From the NCBI GenBank assembly GCA_017622555.1, contig JAGAQV010000014.1:62001-126000 (forward strand): a stretch of 64,000 nucleotides of DNA, given 5' to 3'. The notes beneath the pieces were generated by a model that was given only the letters and a program-made list of their open reading frames with translations, did not search any database and had not been told where the DNA came from. This document shows positions 36,559 through 44,901 of the stretch, in pieces. The position numbers and the translations under genes are program-made. The DNA comes from Clostridia bacterium. GTDB lineage: Bacteria; Bacillota; Clostridia; Oscillospirales; Acutalibacteraceae. Every line of letters starts with the position of its first letter. Position 1 is the stretch's first letter.

Positions 36559-37947
36559 TTATTCATTTTTTAAATACTCATCAATTGCTTTTGCGGCAGT
36601 TTTACCTGCGCCCATAGCACTAATAACGGTTGCAGCGCCTGTAACGGCATCACCGCCTGCATAAACACCCTTGAGTGATGTCAATGCCGTATCCTCGTTA
36701 ACAACAATACCACCATATTTATTAACCTCTAAGCCGTTTGTAGTATCCTTAATTAATGGGTTTGGTGAAGTACCGATAGACATAATTACACAGTCGGTCT
36801 TAATTTCGTATTCGCTGTTTGGAATTTTAACAGGTCTAGCCCTACCTGATTCATCAGGCTCAGAAAGCTCCATCCTGTCACAAACAATACCGCTTACCCA
36901 ACCATTTTCGTCCCCATTAATTTTAACGGGATTAGTGAGCATTGCAAAGTTAATACCTTCTTCCTTTGCGTGCTCAACCTCTTCCAAACGGGCGGGCAAT
37001 TCCTTTTCGGTGCGACGATAAACAATTGTAACGTCACTACCAAGTCGCTTTGCGGTACGGGCGGCATCCATAGCAACGTTACCGCCACCAACAACGACCG
37101 TATGCTTTGCCTTAAAAATGGGGGTATCGCTTCCCTCTTTATAAGCTTTCATAAGGTTATTTCGTGTTAAAAATTCGTTTGCAGAATAAACACCGTTTAG
37201 GGATTCACCCTCAATATTCATAAAGCGTGGAAGTCCTGCGCCAGAACCAATAAACACAGCCTTGAAACCGGCTTCAAACAATTCTTCAATTGTAAGAGTT
37301 TTGCCAATAACAACATTGGTTTGCAAATCAACCCCAAGTGCCTTTAAAGCATCAACCTCTTTTTGAACAATTGCTTTTGGCAAACGGAATTCGGGAATGC
37401 CGTAAACAAGCACGCCGCCTGCAGTATGAAGCGCTTCAAAAACGGTTACCTCATAGCCTTTTTTAGCAAGCTCGCCCGCACAGGTAAGACCTGACGGACC
37501 CGAACCGATTACAGCAACCTTTTTGCCGTTACTTTCGGGCTTTTTCAAATTTTCGGTAGAATGTGCATTGTGCCAGTCAGCCACAAAACGTTCAAGACGG
37601 CCAATGCCAACGCTTTCACCTTTAATACCACGAATACAACGCTGTTCACATTGCTTTTCTTGCGGACAAACACGACCGCAAACAGCGGGTAATGATGAAG
37701 ACTGATAAATTACCTGATAAGCGCCCTCAAAATCCCCATCCTTTACCTTTGCAATAAATTCAGGAATATGTATATTAACGGGACAGCCCGCAACACAGGG
37801 TGCATTTTTACAGTTAAGACAACGAAGCGCTTCATCTATTGCGGTTTCTTCGCTATAGCCTAAAGCAACCTCGTTAAAATTACACGCACGGATTACAGGG
37901 TCCTGTGTGGGCATTTCATTTCGTTTTAAAGACATATTTGCAGCCAT
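36559..37947 (-). CDS. nfnB: NfnB, NADP(H)-binding subunit of electron-bifurcating transhydrogenase
   Basis: A 462-residue flavin/iron-sulfur protein of the glutamate synthase small-subunit family. It has two N-terminal cysteine clusters for 4Fe-4S centres (CLNCKNAPCVAGCP near 43-56; CGRVCPQEKQCEQRC near 90-104), an FAD loop (VIGSGPSGLTCAGELAKKG) and an NADPH loop (VVGGGNVAMDAARTAKRLG). Many databases call it glutamate synthase subunit GltA, but the NfnA-type gene directly upstream (TAATG overlap) points to NfnAB, which couples NADH, ferredoxin and NADP. A glutamate-synthase-like role cannot be excluded. It is the last gene of its operon. Confidence 0.85.
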   Translation of the reverse strand: MAANMSLKRNEMPTQDPVIRACNFNEVALGYSEETAIDEALRCLNCKNAPCVAGCPVNIHIPEFIAKVKDGDFEGAYQVIYQSSSLPAVCGRVCPQEKQCEQRCIRGIKGESVGIGRLERFVADWHNAHSTENLKKPESNGKKVAVIGSGPSGLTCAGELAKKGYEVTVFEALHTAGGVLVYGIPEFRLPKAIVQKEVDALKALGVDLQTNVVIGKTLTIEELFEAGFKAVFIGSGAGLPRFMNIEGESLNGVYSANEFLTRNNLMKAYKEGSDTPIFKAKHTVVVGGGNVAMDAARTAKRLGSDVTIVYRRTEKELPARLEEVEHAKEEGINFAMLTNPVKINGDENGWVSGIVCDRMELSEPDESGRARPVKIPNSEYEIKTDCVIMSIGTSPNPLIKDTTNGLEVNKYGGIVVNEDTALTSLKGVYAGGDAVTGAATVISAMGAGKTAAKAIDEYLKNE

Positions 37948-38798
37948 TATTTTGCTTCCTTTTTAAATAAATTACAGCTTTCCTCATAAGCATGACGTTC
38001 AAAATCACGGTATGTAGTACCACGCTTCATAGCCTCGTCAAAATCAATTAAAAAACCGTCAAAGTCGGGGCCGTCAACACAAGCAAATTTGGTAACACCG
38101 CCAACGGTCAAACGGCAACCGCCGCACATACCCGTGCCGTCAATCATAATCGGATTCATAGAAACAGTTGTGGGTATGTTATAAGGCTTTGTTGTTGCAA
38201 CAACAAACTTCATCATAATAAGCGGACCAACGGTTATTACCTCATCATAAACAGTGCCGTTTTCAAGCGCTTCCTTTAAAGGCATTGTAACGTTACCCTT
38301 AATACCATAGGAACCATCGTCAGTAGTAACAATTAAGCTATTTGAAGCGGCTTTGAATTCATCCTCTAAAATAAGTAAATCCTTATTTCTGAAACCGATT
38401 ATAGAGTCGACCTGTGCTCCCATTTCCTTAAGCTTTTGGGCGATAGGAAGTGCAATTGCGCAGCCAACACCGCCGCCAATAATGCACACCTTTTTAAGCC
38501 CTTCTACCTTTGTGGCTTTACCCAAGGGACCGACAAAATCGATTATGTAATCGCCTGCTTCTTTTTGGTTTAATTTATTGGTTGTACCGCCAACAATTTG
38601 AAAAATTATTTTAACCAGACCTTTTTGGCGGTCATAGCCAGCAACAGTAAGCGGTATTCTTTCACCATCAGCGTCGACACGCAAAATTATAAACTGACCT
38701 GGCTCGGCCTTTTTTGCCACTAAAGTCGCTTCAATTTCCATTTGAGTAACAAACGGATTAAGTACTTTTTTACTTGCTATTTTATACACTTTATTCAC
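37947..38798 (-). CDS. nfnA: NfnA, NAD(H)-binding subunit of electron-bifurcating transhydrogenase
   Basis: A 283-residue ferredoxin-reductase-fold protein with an FAD domain (PGQFIILRVDADGERIPLTV), an NAD-binding domain (VCIIGGGVGCAIALPIAQKL) and a C-terminal cysteine cluster GTGMCGGCRLTV...FACVDGP that holds a 2Fe-2S centre in NfnA. Homologues are also annotated as dihydroorotate dehydrogenase electron-transfer subunit or sulfide dehydrogenase; no pyrD is nearby, and the adjoining nfnB decides the call. It overlaps trmO by eight bases. Confidence 0.85.
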   Translation of the reverse strand: MNKVYKIASKKVLNPFVTQMEIEATLVAKKAEPGQFIILRVDADGERIPLTVAGYDRQKGLVKIIFQIVGGTTNKLNQKEAGDYIIDFVGPLGKATKVEGLKKVCIIGGGVGCAIALPIAQKLKEMGAQVDSIIGFRNKDLLILEDEFKAASNSLIVTTDDGSYGIKGNVTMPLKEALENGTVYDEVITVGPLIMMKFVVATTKPYNIPTTVSMNPIMIDGTGMCGGCRLTVGGVTKFACVDGPDFDGFLIDFDEAMKRGTTYRDFERHAYEESCNLFKKEAK

Positions 38799-39456
38799 CT
38801 GTTTTTGTGATTTTTGTAACTGTTAAAAGGTTGTCATTTACCTTAAATTCAATGTGATAACTTGAAAATTCAAAGGCATAAATTCGGTCTGGGTCGTTTT
38901 GGTAATGAGGTCGTGGGTCGCCCTGTAAAACCGCAACCGTTTTATCGTAATCTTCACCCAAAACCGCACAAAATTCGTTTGGTATATTAACCTTTAAATT
39001 ATCGTTTAGAACCTCCTCCGAAAAGCCACCCAAAGCGTCAGCGTGACAGTCGGTATAAGGTATATACGGCTTTATATCGTAAATGGGTGTGCCATCAAGC
39101 AAATCGGCACCTGAAACAAAAATTTCGCCGTTTTTAATTTCTAAAATTTTCACACTTGAAAGACCAATGGGGTTTGGTCTGAAGGGCGAACGTGTAGCAA
39201 ACACCCCTACCCTTTTATTACCGCCAAGGCGTGGGGGGCGAACGGTTGGTGACCAGTCGGTCTTGTCCACTTTACTAAAGCCCCAAATGAGCCACAAATG
39301 TGAAAAATTCTCAAGTCCGCGAAGAGCTTCACTCTTTTTATATTTTTCTTCAAAAACAATTTTACCCACCGTATCGACAAGACCACTTTGGCGCGGTATG
39401 CCGAATTTAGTAGGAAAATCGGTCTTGATTCTCGCAATAACCTTTAATTCGTTCAT
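38791..39456 (-). CDS. trmO: TrmO (TsaA) tRNA t6A37 N6-methyltransferase
   Basis: SAM-dependent enzyme of the TsaA/YaeB family that methylates N6-threonylcarbamoyladenosine at position 37 in some tRNAs. The 221-residue protein has ARIKTDFPTKFGIPRQSGL at the N-terminus and the family core RPPRLGG...RVGVFATRSPFRPNPIGLS (about 82-110), followed by GADLLDGTPIYDIKPY. Its place between a membrane gene and nfnA looks like operon sharing rather than a pathway link. Confidence 0.92.
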   Translation of the reverse strand: MNELKVIARIKTDFPTKFGIPRQSGLVDTVGKIVFEEKYKKSEALRGLENFSHLWLIWGFSKVDKTDWSPTVRPPRLGGNKRVGVFATRSPFRPNPIGLSSVKILEIKNGEIFVSGADLLDGTPIYDIKPYIPYTDCHADALGGFSEEVLNDNLKVNIPNEFCAVLGEDYDKTVAVLQGDPRPHYQNDPDRIYAFEFSSYHIEFKVNDNLLTVTKITKTGE

Positions 39457-39459
39457 AAA

Positions 39460-40053
39460 TTAAAATTCGTAATTTTGGGCATAGTCTTCCCATTCGGGTT
39501 TATCATTTTCGGGAAGAGCGTTATATGCTTCATAAACCTGTTCCAAAACCTTGCTATAGGCTTTTTTGGTTTTGAAATATGCAGTTATAACAACCAAAGC
39601 CATACCAACAGCGCATAATGCCATTATTGCAAGGGGTGCTAAATGGCGCCAGTAATAATTAACATTTATACCACCAACGGCAGTGCCATCCTTCATTAAA
39701 TTCATAAAAACCAACAAAAGTGCTGTGGCCGAGCCTAAATTTACACTGCCGAAAACTGATGCCACAATTACGTTAGCATTATATTTAGAAGCAACTAGAG
39801 CCGCAATCATTAAAACTACGCAAACAGCAACACCAATTACGTTGCCAATATTTTTAGTTGCAATAGCACTATCCGACAAGGCGATAAGCATACCAAGTAT
39901 GTACAATAAATTCATAACGTTTGCAAATGCAAACGCCAACACATAAAACACCTTTAACGTATTATAAAGCTTTCCATCCTTTTGGGGATAACTAATGCCT
40001 TGTTTGTACTCTTTTTCGCGGGCACGTTCTAAGATATTGTTATAGTATGTCAT
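39460..40053 (-). CDS. Four-helix membrane protein, unknown
   Basis: About 197 residues with four predicted membrane helices (roughly residues 28-52, 58-80, 88-108 and 130-155) and charged ends; the N-terminus reads MTYYNNILERAREKEYKQG. I do not recognise a family. The start is the ATG at 40053 with GGAGAAG upstream; the frame opens four codons earlier on the ribosome site itself. The stop lies three bases before trmO, so it heads a membrane gene-trmO-nfnA-nfnB operon. Confidence 0.7.
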   Translation of the reverse strand: MTYYNNILERAREKEYKQGISYPQKDGKLYNTLKVFYVLAFAFANVMNLLYILGMLIALSDSAIATKNIGNVIGVAVCVVLMIAALVASKYNANVIVASVFGSVNLGSATALLLVFMNLMKDGTAVGGINVNYYWRHLAPLAIMALCAVGMALVVITAYFKTKKAYSKVLEQVYEAYNALPENDKPEWEDYAQNYEF

Positions 40054-40078
40054 AATCTTCTCCAAAACAGTTTTTTAC

Positions 40079-40107
40079 ATTATACTACCAATTTTTAAAG
40101 TTGACAA
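40079..40107 (-). promoter_or_regulatory. Promoter of the membrane gene-trmO-nfnAB operon
   Basis: TTGTCA (40102-40107), 17-bp spacer, TATAAT (40079-40084). Its -35 overlaps the divergent trmL -35 by five bases. Confidence 0.75.
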
Positions 40108-40130
40108 GTGGCATTTTAAAAATATATAAT
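40101..40130 (+). promoter_or_regulatory. Promoter of trmL
   Basis: TTGACA (40101-40106), 18-bp spacer, TATAAT (40125-40130). Confidence 0.8.
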
Positions 40131-40148
40131 AACATTTGGTGATTTATT

Positions 40149-40652
40149 ATGGCAAAGCTTAACATTGTAATGGTTGAACCCGAAATTCCGCAAAATACGG
40201 GTAATGTCGCGCGCACCTGTGCCGCAACAGGCGCAAGACTTCACTTGGTCGGTCCTATGGGCTTTAAAATTGATGACAAAAAGCTCAAACGCGCAGGGCT
40301 TGATTATTGGCAATATCTTGATATTACTTATTACGATTCTTTGAATGATTTTTTAGCAAAAAACGATGGTGATTTCTACTATTTCACAACCAAGGGCCGA
40401 CACGTTCACAGCGACGTCGAATACCCCGATAACTGCTACCTTTTATTTGGTAAGGAAACCAAAGGTCTTCCCGAAGAATTACTTATAAAACACCCCGACA
40501 AATGTGTAAGAATACCCATGGAGGGCGAAATCAGAAGCCTTAATCTTTCAAACTCTGTGGCAATTGCCACTTATGAGGTTTTAAGGCAGTGGAACTACCC
40601 TGCTTTGCAAAATTTCGGTCAATTACACAATTATCGTTGGGAAGATATCTAA
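40149..40652 (+). CDS. trmL: TrmL tRNA (C/U34 2'-O)-methyltransferase
   Basis: SPOUT methyltransferase for the ribose of wobble base 34 in leucine tRNAs. The 167-residue protein has IVMVEPEIPQNTGNVARTCAA at the N-terminus (given here in family form, residues 6-24), LVGPMGF, and the knot motifs LLFGKETKGLPEELL and IPMEGEIRSLNLSNSVAIATYE. It is the minimal TrmL length. It is divergent from the nfnAB operon with an overlapping promoter. Confidence 0.94.
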   Translation: MAKLNIVMVEPEIPQNTGNVARTCAATGARLHLVGPMGFKIDDKKLKRAGLDYWQYLDITYYDSLNDFLAKNDGDFYYFTTKGRHVHSDVEYPDNCYLLFGKETKGLPEELLIKHPDKCVRIPMEGEIRSLNLSNSVAIATYEVLRQWNYPALQNFGQLHNYRWEDI

Positions 40653-40682
40653 AATTTCTACATATAAATATTTAAATAAATA

Positions 40683-40710
40683 TTGAAAAAAGTGAAATTT
40701 GTGGTAAAAT
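40683..40710 (+). promoter_or_regulatory. Promoter of the pgk-tpiA-gpmI operon
   Basis: TTGAAA (40683-40688), 16-bp spacer ending in TGG (extended -10), TAAAAT (40705-40710). Confidence 0.65.
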
Positions 40711-40754
40711 AGTAATTGTAAAAATTTTAACAAACTTTGAAAGGATTGTTTTAA

Positions 40755-41966
40755 ATGAGTGCACTTAACAAAAAAACTGTTGACGACATTAATGTAAAAG
40801 GCCAAAAGGTTCTTGTTCGTTGTGACTTTAACGTTCCGCTTAAGAACGGCGTTATTACTGACGAAAACCGCATTAATGCTGCTCTCCCCACTATTGAAAA
40901 ATTAATTGCTGACGGCGGCAAGGTTATTCTTTGCTCACACCTTGGTAAGCCCAAGGGTGAACCTAAGCCCGAGCTTTCATTAGCTCCTGTTGCTAAGCGT
41001 CTTTCTGAAAAGCTTGGTAAAGAAGTTGTTTTCGCTGCTGATGACTGCGTTGTAGGTGAAAATGCAAAGGCTGCTGTTGCTAATATGAAGGATGGCGACG
41101 TTGTTCTTCTTCAGAACACTCGTTATCGCGCTGAAGAAACCAAAAATGGCGAAGCATTATCTGCTGAGCTTGGCGAATTGGCTGACATTTTTGTAAACGA
41201 TGCTTTCGGTACTGCACACCGTGCTCACTGCTCAACCGTTGGTGTTGTTTCACACGTTAAGGAAGCTGTTGCAGGCTACCTTATCGGTAAAGAGCTTAAA
41301 TACCTTGGAAACGCTGTAGAAACCCCTGTTCGCCCCTTCGTTTGCATTTTAGGCGGCGCTAAGGTTGACAGCAAGCTTCCCGTTATTGAAAACCTCTTAA
41401 CCAAGGCTGATACTCTTATCATCGGCGGCGGTATGGCTTACACCTTCCTCGCTGCTAAGGGCTACACTGTTGGTACTTCACTTATCGACGAAACCAAGAT
41501 TGATTATTGCCGTGATATGATGGCTAAAGCAGAAGAAAAGGGCGTTAAGATTTTACTTCCTATCGACTGCACCATCACTAAGGAATTCCCCGACCCCATC
41601 GATGCTGAAATTGAAATCTCGGTTGTTGATGCTGACAAGATTCCTGCTGATATGATGAGCCTTGACATCGGCACAAAGACTGCTGCTCTTTATGCTGAAG
41701 AGGTTAAGAATGCTAAGACTGTTGTTTGGAACGGACCTATGGGCGTATTTGAAAACCCCATTTTAGCTAAGGGCACAATGGCTGTTGCACAGGCTATGGC
41801 TGATACTGATGCTGTTACCGTTATCGGCGGTGGCGACTCGGCAGCTGCAGTTAACATTATGGGCTTTGGTGACAAGATGACCCACATTTCTACCGGTGGC
41901 GGCGCTTCTCTTGAATTCCTTGAAGGTAAAGAGCTTCCCGGTATTGCAGCACTCAACGATAAATAA
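40755..41966 (+). CDS. pgk: Phosphoglycerate kinase
   Basis: Glycolytic enzyme forming ATP from 1,3-bisphosphoglycerate, 403 residues. N-terminal substrate motif [39 protein letters not shown], hinge region and the C-terminal nucleotide motifs NGPMGVFE and GGGDSAAA are intact. Codons are biased toward GCT, GTT and CTT compared with neighbouring genes, as expected for high expression. First gene of a three-gene lower-glycolysis operon. Confidence 0.97.
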   Translation: MSALNKKTVDDINVKGQKVLVRCDFNVPLKNGVITDENRINAALPTIEKLIADGGKVILCSHLGKPKGEPKPELSLAPVAKRLSEKLGKEVVFAADDCVVGENAKAAVANMKDGDVVLLQNTRYRAEETKNGEALSAELGELADIFVNDAFGTAHRAHCSTVGVVSHVKEAVAGYLIGKELKYLGNAVETPVRPFVCILGGAKVDSKLPVIENLLTKADTLIIGGGMAYTFLAAKGYTVGTSLIDETKIDYCRDMMAKAEEKGVKILLPIDCTITKEFPDPIDAEIEISVVDADKIPADMMSLDIGTKTAALYAEEVKNAKTVVWNGPMGVFENPILAKGTMAVAQAMADTDAVTVIGGGDSAAAVNIMGFGDKMTHISTGGGASLEFLEGKELPGIAALNDK

Positions 41967-41974
41967 TCTTTAAT

Positions 41975-41998
41975 TTGTAGGGCGGCAACGCCCTACAT
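41975..41998. repeat. Nine-bp hairpin between pgk and tpiA
   Basis: TGTAGGGCG pairs with CGCCCTACA around GCAA (41976-41997). There is no T run after it, so it looks more like a processing or mRNA-stability hairpin, or a small repeat, than a terminator. Confidence 0.6.
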
Positions 41999-42022
41999 TT
42001 ATGTAAAAAGGAGTTTTTAAAA

Positions 42023-42790
42023 ATGAATAAAGCTAAAAGACAAGCTGTTATCGCAGGTAACTGGAAAATGAACAAAACCCCAACTGAAGCTGCAGCACTT
42101 ATTAACGAAATGAAGCCTTTAGTTGCCGATGCTGACTGCAAGGTTGTTCTTTGTGTTCCCTTTATTGATATCCCTGCTGCTGTAGAAGCTGCAAAGGGTA
42201 GTAACATTGAAATTGGCGCTGAAAACGTTCACTTTAAGGCTTCAGGCGCTTACACAGGCGAAATTTCAGCTGAAATGCTCGTAGAAGCAGGTGTTAAGTA
42301 CGTTGTTGTAGGTCACAGCGAAAGAAGACAGTACTTTGGCGAAACCGACCAAACCGTTAACCTTCGTACCCTTGCTGCTGTTAATGCAGGTCTTACTGCA
42401 ATCGTTTGTGTTGGTGAAACCCTTGAACAGCGTGAGCTTGGCTACACTGAAACCTTGCTTAAATTCCAAACTAAAATGGCTCTTACCAACGTAAGTGCCG
42501 ACCAGCTTAAAAACATTATTATTGCTTACGAGCCCGTTTGGGCTATCGGCACAGGCGTTACTGCTACTGCTGAACAGGCTGACGAAGGCAACGGCTATGT
42601 TCGTGAAGCTATTGCTGAGGTTTACGGCAAAGACGTTGCTGAAACCGTTACAATTCAGTACGGCGGTTCTATGAACGCTAAAAACGCTGACGAATTGGTT
42701 GCTAAGGTAAACGTTGACGGCGGTCTTATCGGCGGCGCTTCACTTAAGGCTGAAGATTTCTCTGTTATCGTTAAAGCTGCTTCTAAATAA
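42023..42790 (+). CDS. tpiA: Triosephosphate isomerase
   Basis: Interconverts dihydroxyacetone phosphate and glyceraldehyde 3-phosphate. The 255-residue TIM barrel has AGNWKMNKT (catalytic Lys), VVGHSERRQYFGE (catalytic His, about 95-107), YEPVWAIGTG (catalytic Glu, about 171) and the phosphate loop QYGGSMNAKNA. ATG follows AAAGGAG. Codon use is highly biased, like pgk. Confidence 0.97.
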   Translation: MNKAKRQAVIAGNWKMNKTPTEAAALINEMKPLVADADCKVVLCVPFIDIPAAVEAAKGSNIEIGAENVHFKASGAYTGEISAEMLVEAGVKYVVVGHSERRQYFGETDQTVNLRTLAAVNAGLTAIVCVGETLEQRELGYTETLLKFQTKMALTNVSADQLKNIIIAYEPVWAIGTGVTATAEQADEGNGYVREAIAEVYGKDVAETVTIQYGGSMNAKNADELVAKVNVDGGLIGGASLKAEDFSVIVKAASK

Positions 42791-42808
42791 TTTTAAGGTG
42801 ATATTATA

Positions 42809-44341
42809 ATGAAAAAACCTATTGTTTTATGTATTATGGACGGCTTCGGATTTAATCCCGAAGTAAACGGTAACGCTATTAAAGCGGCGGCTACTCCCCG
42901 TCTTGATAACATTTTTGCTTCCTGTCCCACAACCGAAATTGGTGCATCAGGTATGGACGTTGGTCTTCCCGATGGTCAAATGGGCAACAGCGAGGTTGGT
43001 CACACCAACATTGGCGCAGGCCGTGTTGTTTATCAGGAGCTTACCCGAATCACAAAATCAATTGCTGACGGTGATTTCTTTACAAACGAAGCATTTTTAA
43101 ACGCAGTTGCTAACTGCAAAAAGAATAACAGCGCTTTACACCTTATGGGCCTTTTGTCCGACGGTGGCGTTCATTCTCATATTGAGCATTTATACGCTTT
43201 AGTTGAGCTTGCAAAACGCAACGGTCTTGACCGTGTTTACATTCACGCTTTGCTTGACGGCCGTGATGTTCCACCTTCAAGCGCTGCTGATTTTATTGAT
43301 GCTTTAAACGCTAAGCTTCAGGAAATCGGTTGCGGTAAGCTTGCAACCGTTTTAGGCCGTTTTTACGGTATGGACCGTGACAACCGTTGGGATCGTGTAA
43401 ACAAGGCTTATGCCGCTTTAGTTTACGGCGAAGGCATTAAAACAGATGATGCCGCTGCCGCTGTAAGATATTCTTACACACAAATTGATGAAGATGGCAA
43501 AAATATTACTGACGAATTTGTGCTTCCCACCGTTGTTGAAGGCACTGAAAGAATTAAGTCGGGCGACAGTATGATTTTCTTTAACTTCCGCCCCGACCGC
43601 GCACGTGAAATTACCCGCACATTTGTTGATGATGAATTTACAGGCTTTGAACGTATTGGCGGTAAGCTTAATCTTTATTACGTTTGTATGACACAATACG
43701 ACGCTTCAATGCCTAACGTTGAGGTTGCTTTCAAGCCTCAGTCACTAGTTAATACTCTTGGTGAATACTTAAGTGTTAAGGGTCTAAGTCAGCTTCGTAT
43801 TGCCGAAACCGAAAAATATGCCCATGTAACCTTTTTCTTTAACGGCGGCCGTGAGGTTATGTTCGAAGGTGAGGACAGAATTCTTGTTAACTCACCCAAG
43901 GTTGCAACCTATGATTTACAGCCGGAAATGAGCGCAAATGAAGTTTGCGACAAGGTTTGTGAGGCTATTGAAACAGGCAAGTACGACGTTGTTATTTTAA
44001 ACTTTGCAAACTGCGATATGGTTGGTCACACAGGCTTCTTTGATGCCGCTGTAAAGGCTGTTGAAACAGTTGACACTTGCGTTGGTCGTGTTCAGGATAG
44101 TGTTCTTAAAATGGGCGGCGTAATGCTTCTTACAGCCGACCACGGTAATGCTGATAAAATGCTCGATACCGACGGCTCGCCCTTTACCGCGCACACCACC
44201 TTCCCCGTTCCCTTTGCTGTAATCGGTCACGATTGTGAGTTAAGAAACGGCGGTAAGCTCTGCGATATTTCACCAACAATAATTAAGCTTTTAGGTTTAG
44301 AACAACCTAAAGAAATGACCGGTGAATCAATAATTAAATAA
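42809..44341 (+). CDS. gpmI: 2,3-bisphosphoglycerate-independent phosphoglycerate mutase
   Basis: Manganese-dependent mutase of the alkaline phosphatase superfamily, 510 residues. CIMDGFGFNP (metal Asp), GNSEVGHTNIGAGR (catalytic Ser), DGRDVPPSSA, FRPDRARE, and the second metal site TADHGNADKM are present. It completes the pgk-tpiA-gpmI operon and is followed by a strong terminator. The Mn-dependent form is typical of spore formers, where it is pH-regulated during sporulation in Bacillus. Confidence 0.97.
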   Translation: MKKPIVLCIMDGFGFNPEVNGNAIKAAATPRLDNIFASCPTTEIGASGMDVGLPDGQMGNSEVGHTNIGAGRVVYQELTRITKSIADGDFFTNEAFLNAVANCKKNNSALHLMGLLSDGGVHSHIEHLYALVELAKRNGLDRVYIHALLDGRDVPPSSAADFIDALNAKLQEIGCGKLATVLGRFYGMDRDNRWDRVNKAYAALVYGEGIKTDDAAAAVRYSYTQIDEDGKNITDEFVLPTVVEGTERIKSGDSMIFFNFRPDRAREITRTFVDDEFTGFERIGGKLNLYYVCMTQYDASMPNVEVAFKPQSLVNTLGEYLSVKGLSQLRIAETEKYAHVTFFFNGGREVMFEGEDRILVNSPKVATYDLQPEMSANEVCDKVCEAIETGKYDVVILNFANCDMVGHTGFFDAAVKAVETVDTCVGRVQDSVLKMGGVMLLTADHGNADKMLDTDGSPFTAHTTFPVPFAVIGHDCELRNGGKLCDISPTIIKLLGLEQPKEMTGESIIK

Positions 44342-44344
44342 ATT

Positions 44345-44375
44345 AAAAAGCCGATGAAATTCATCGGCTTTTTTG
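44345..44375 (+). terminator. Terminator of the pgk-gpmI operon
   Basis: AAAGCCGATGA pairs with TCATCGGCTTT around AAT, followed by a T run. Confidence 0.9.
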
Positions 44376-44480
44376 TTTTAATTTTTTACATTTTTCGCAA
44401 TTTTTACCTATAATAAATTTTAATACTCTTCACACAATAATATTGCAAACGCAAAAAATATTTATAGGAGAGTATTTAAA

Positions 44481-44666
44481 ATGGCTAAGCATGTAGTTCC
44501 CGAAGCTAAGGACGCACTCAACCGCTTCAAGATGGAAGCTGCTAACGAAGTTGGCGTTAACTTAAAGCAGGGTTACAACGGCGATCTCACCGCTAAACAG
44601 GCTGGTTCTATCGGCGGTCAGATGGTTAAAAAGATGATCGAATCTTACGAAAACAGCATGAAATAA
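44481..44666 (+). CDS. Alpha/beta-type small acid-soluble spore protein
   Basis: A 61-residue DNA-coating spore protein that protects dormant DNA. The family core is clear: ALNRFKMEAANEVGV, then GYNGDLTAKQAGSIGGQMVKKMIE; the GPR protease site region (M-E-A-A-N-E-V) is present. It is monocistronic with a good ribosome site (AGGAGAG). It should be transcribed by SigG in the forespore; I could not identify a convincing SigG promoter by eye. Confidence 0.95.
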   Translation: MAKHVVPEAKDALNRFKMEAANEVGVNLKQGYNGDLTAKQAGSIGGQMVKKMIESYENSMK

Positions 44667-44681
44667 TTTGTGCTAAAAAAT

Positions 44682-44711
44682 AAAAAGCCGCTCGTAAAGA
44701 GCGGTTTTTTG
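44682..44711 (+). terminator. Terminator of the SASP gene
   Basis: AAGCCGCTC pairs with GAGCGGTTT-like arm around GTAAA, followed by TTTTTT. Confidence 0.85.
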
Positions 44712-44716
44712 TTATA

Positions 44717-44892
44717 TTAAAGCGTTACGCCGTCCTTAAATATTGCAAGCTCGTGCTTATCTAAAAGCTCAGCCTTTGCCTTAACTTCGCCAGAAGCAAG
44801 CTTTAAAACAAAGCTTAAAAATTACCCTCACCAAACTGCATAACCTTAATGGGATATTCAGCTTTAGCGGTTACTTTGTCTAAAATATTCAT
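44717..44892 (-). pseudogene. Deletion remnant of a uxaB-like (altronate/tagaturonate) oxidoreductase gene
   Basis: With a normal ribosome site (AAGGAG) and ATG at 44892, the frame encodes a 25-residue N-terminus ending EYPIKVMQFGEGNF and then stops. QFGEGNF is the start of the NAD-binding domain of UxaB/mannitol-dehydrogenase-family proteins, normally followed by LRAF and about 430 more residues. After the stop, another frame continues FVLKLASGEVKAKAELL...IFKDGVTL to a stop at 44717, plausibly the old C-terminus. The centre has been deleted with a frame change. It sits 10 bases after uxaC, its pathway partner. Confidence 0.7.
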
Positions 44893-44901
44893 AGCTACTC
44901 C

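Noticed and set aside
36559-37947. Call as NADPH-dependent glutamate synthase small subunit
   Set aside because: No large glutamate synthase subunit is adjacent, while an NfnA-type gene overlaps it; NfnB fits better.
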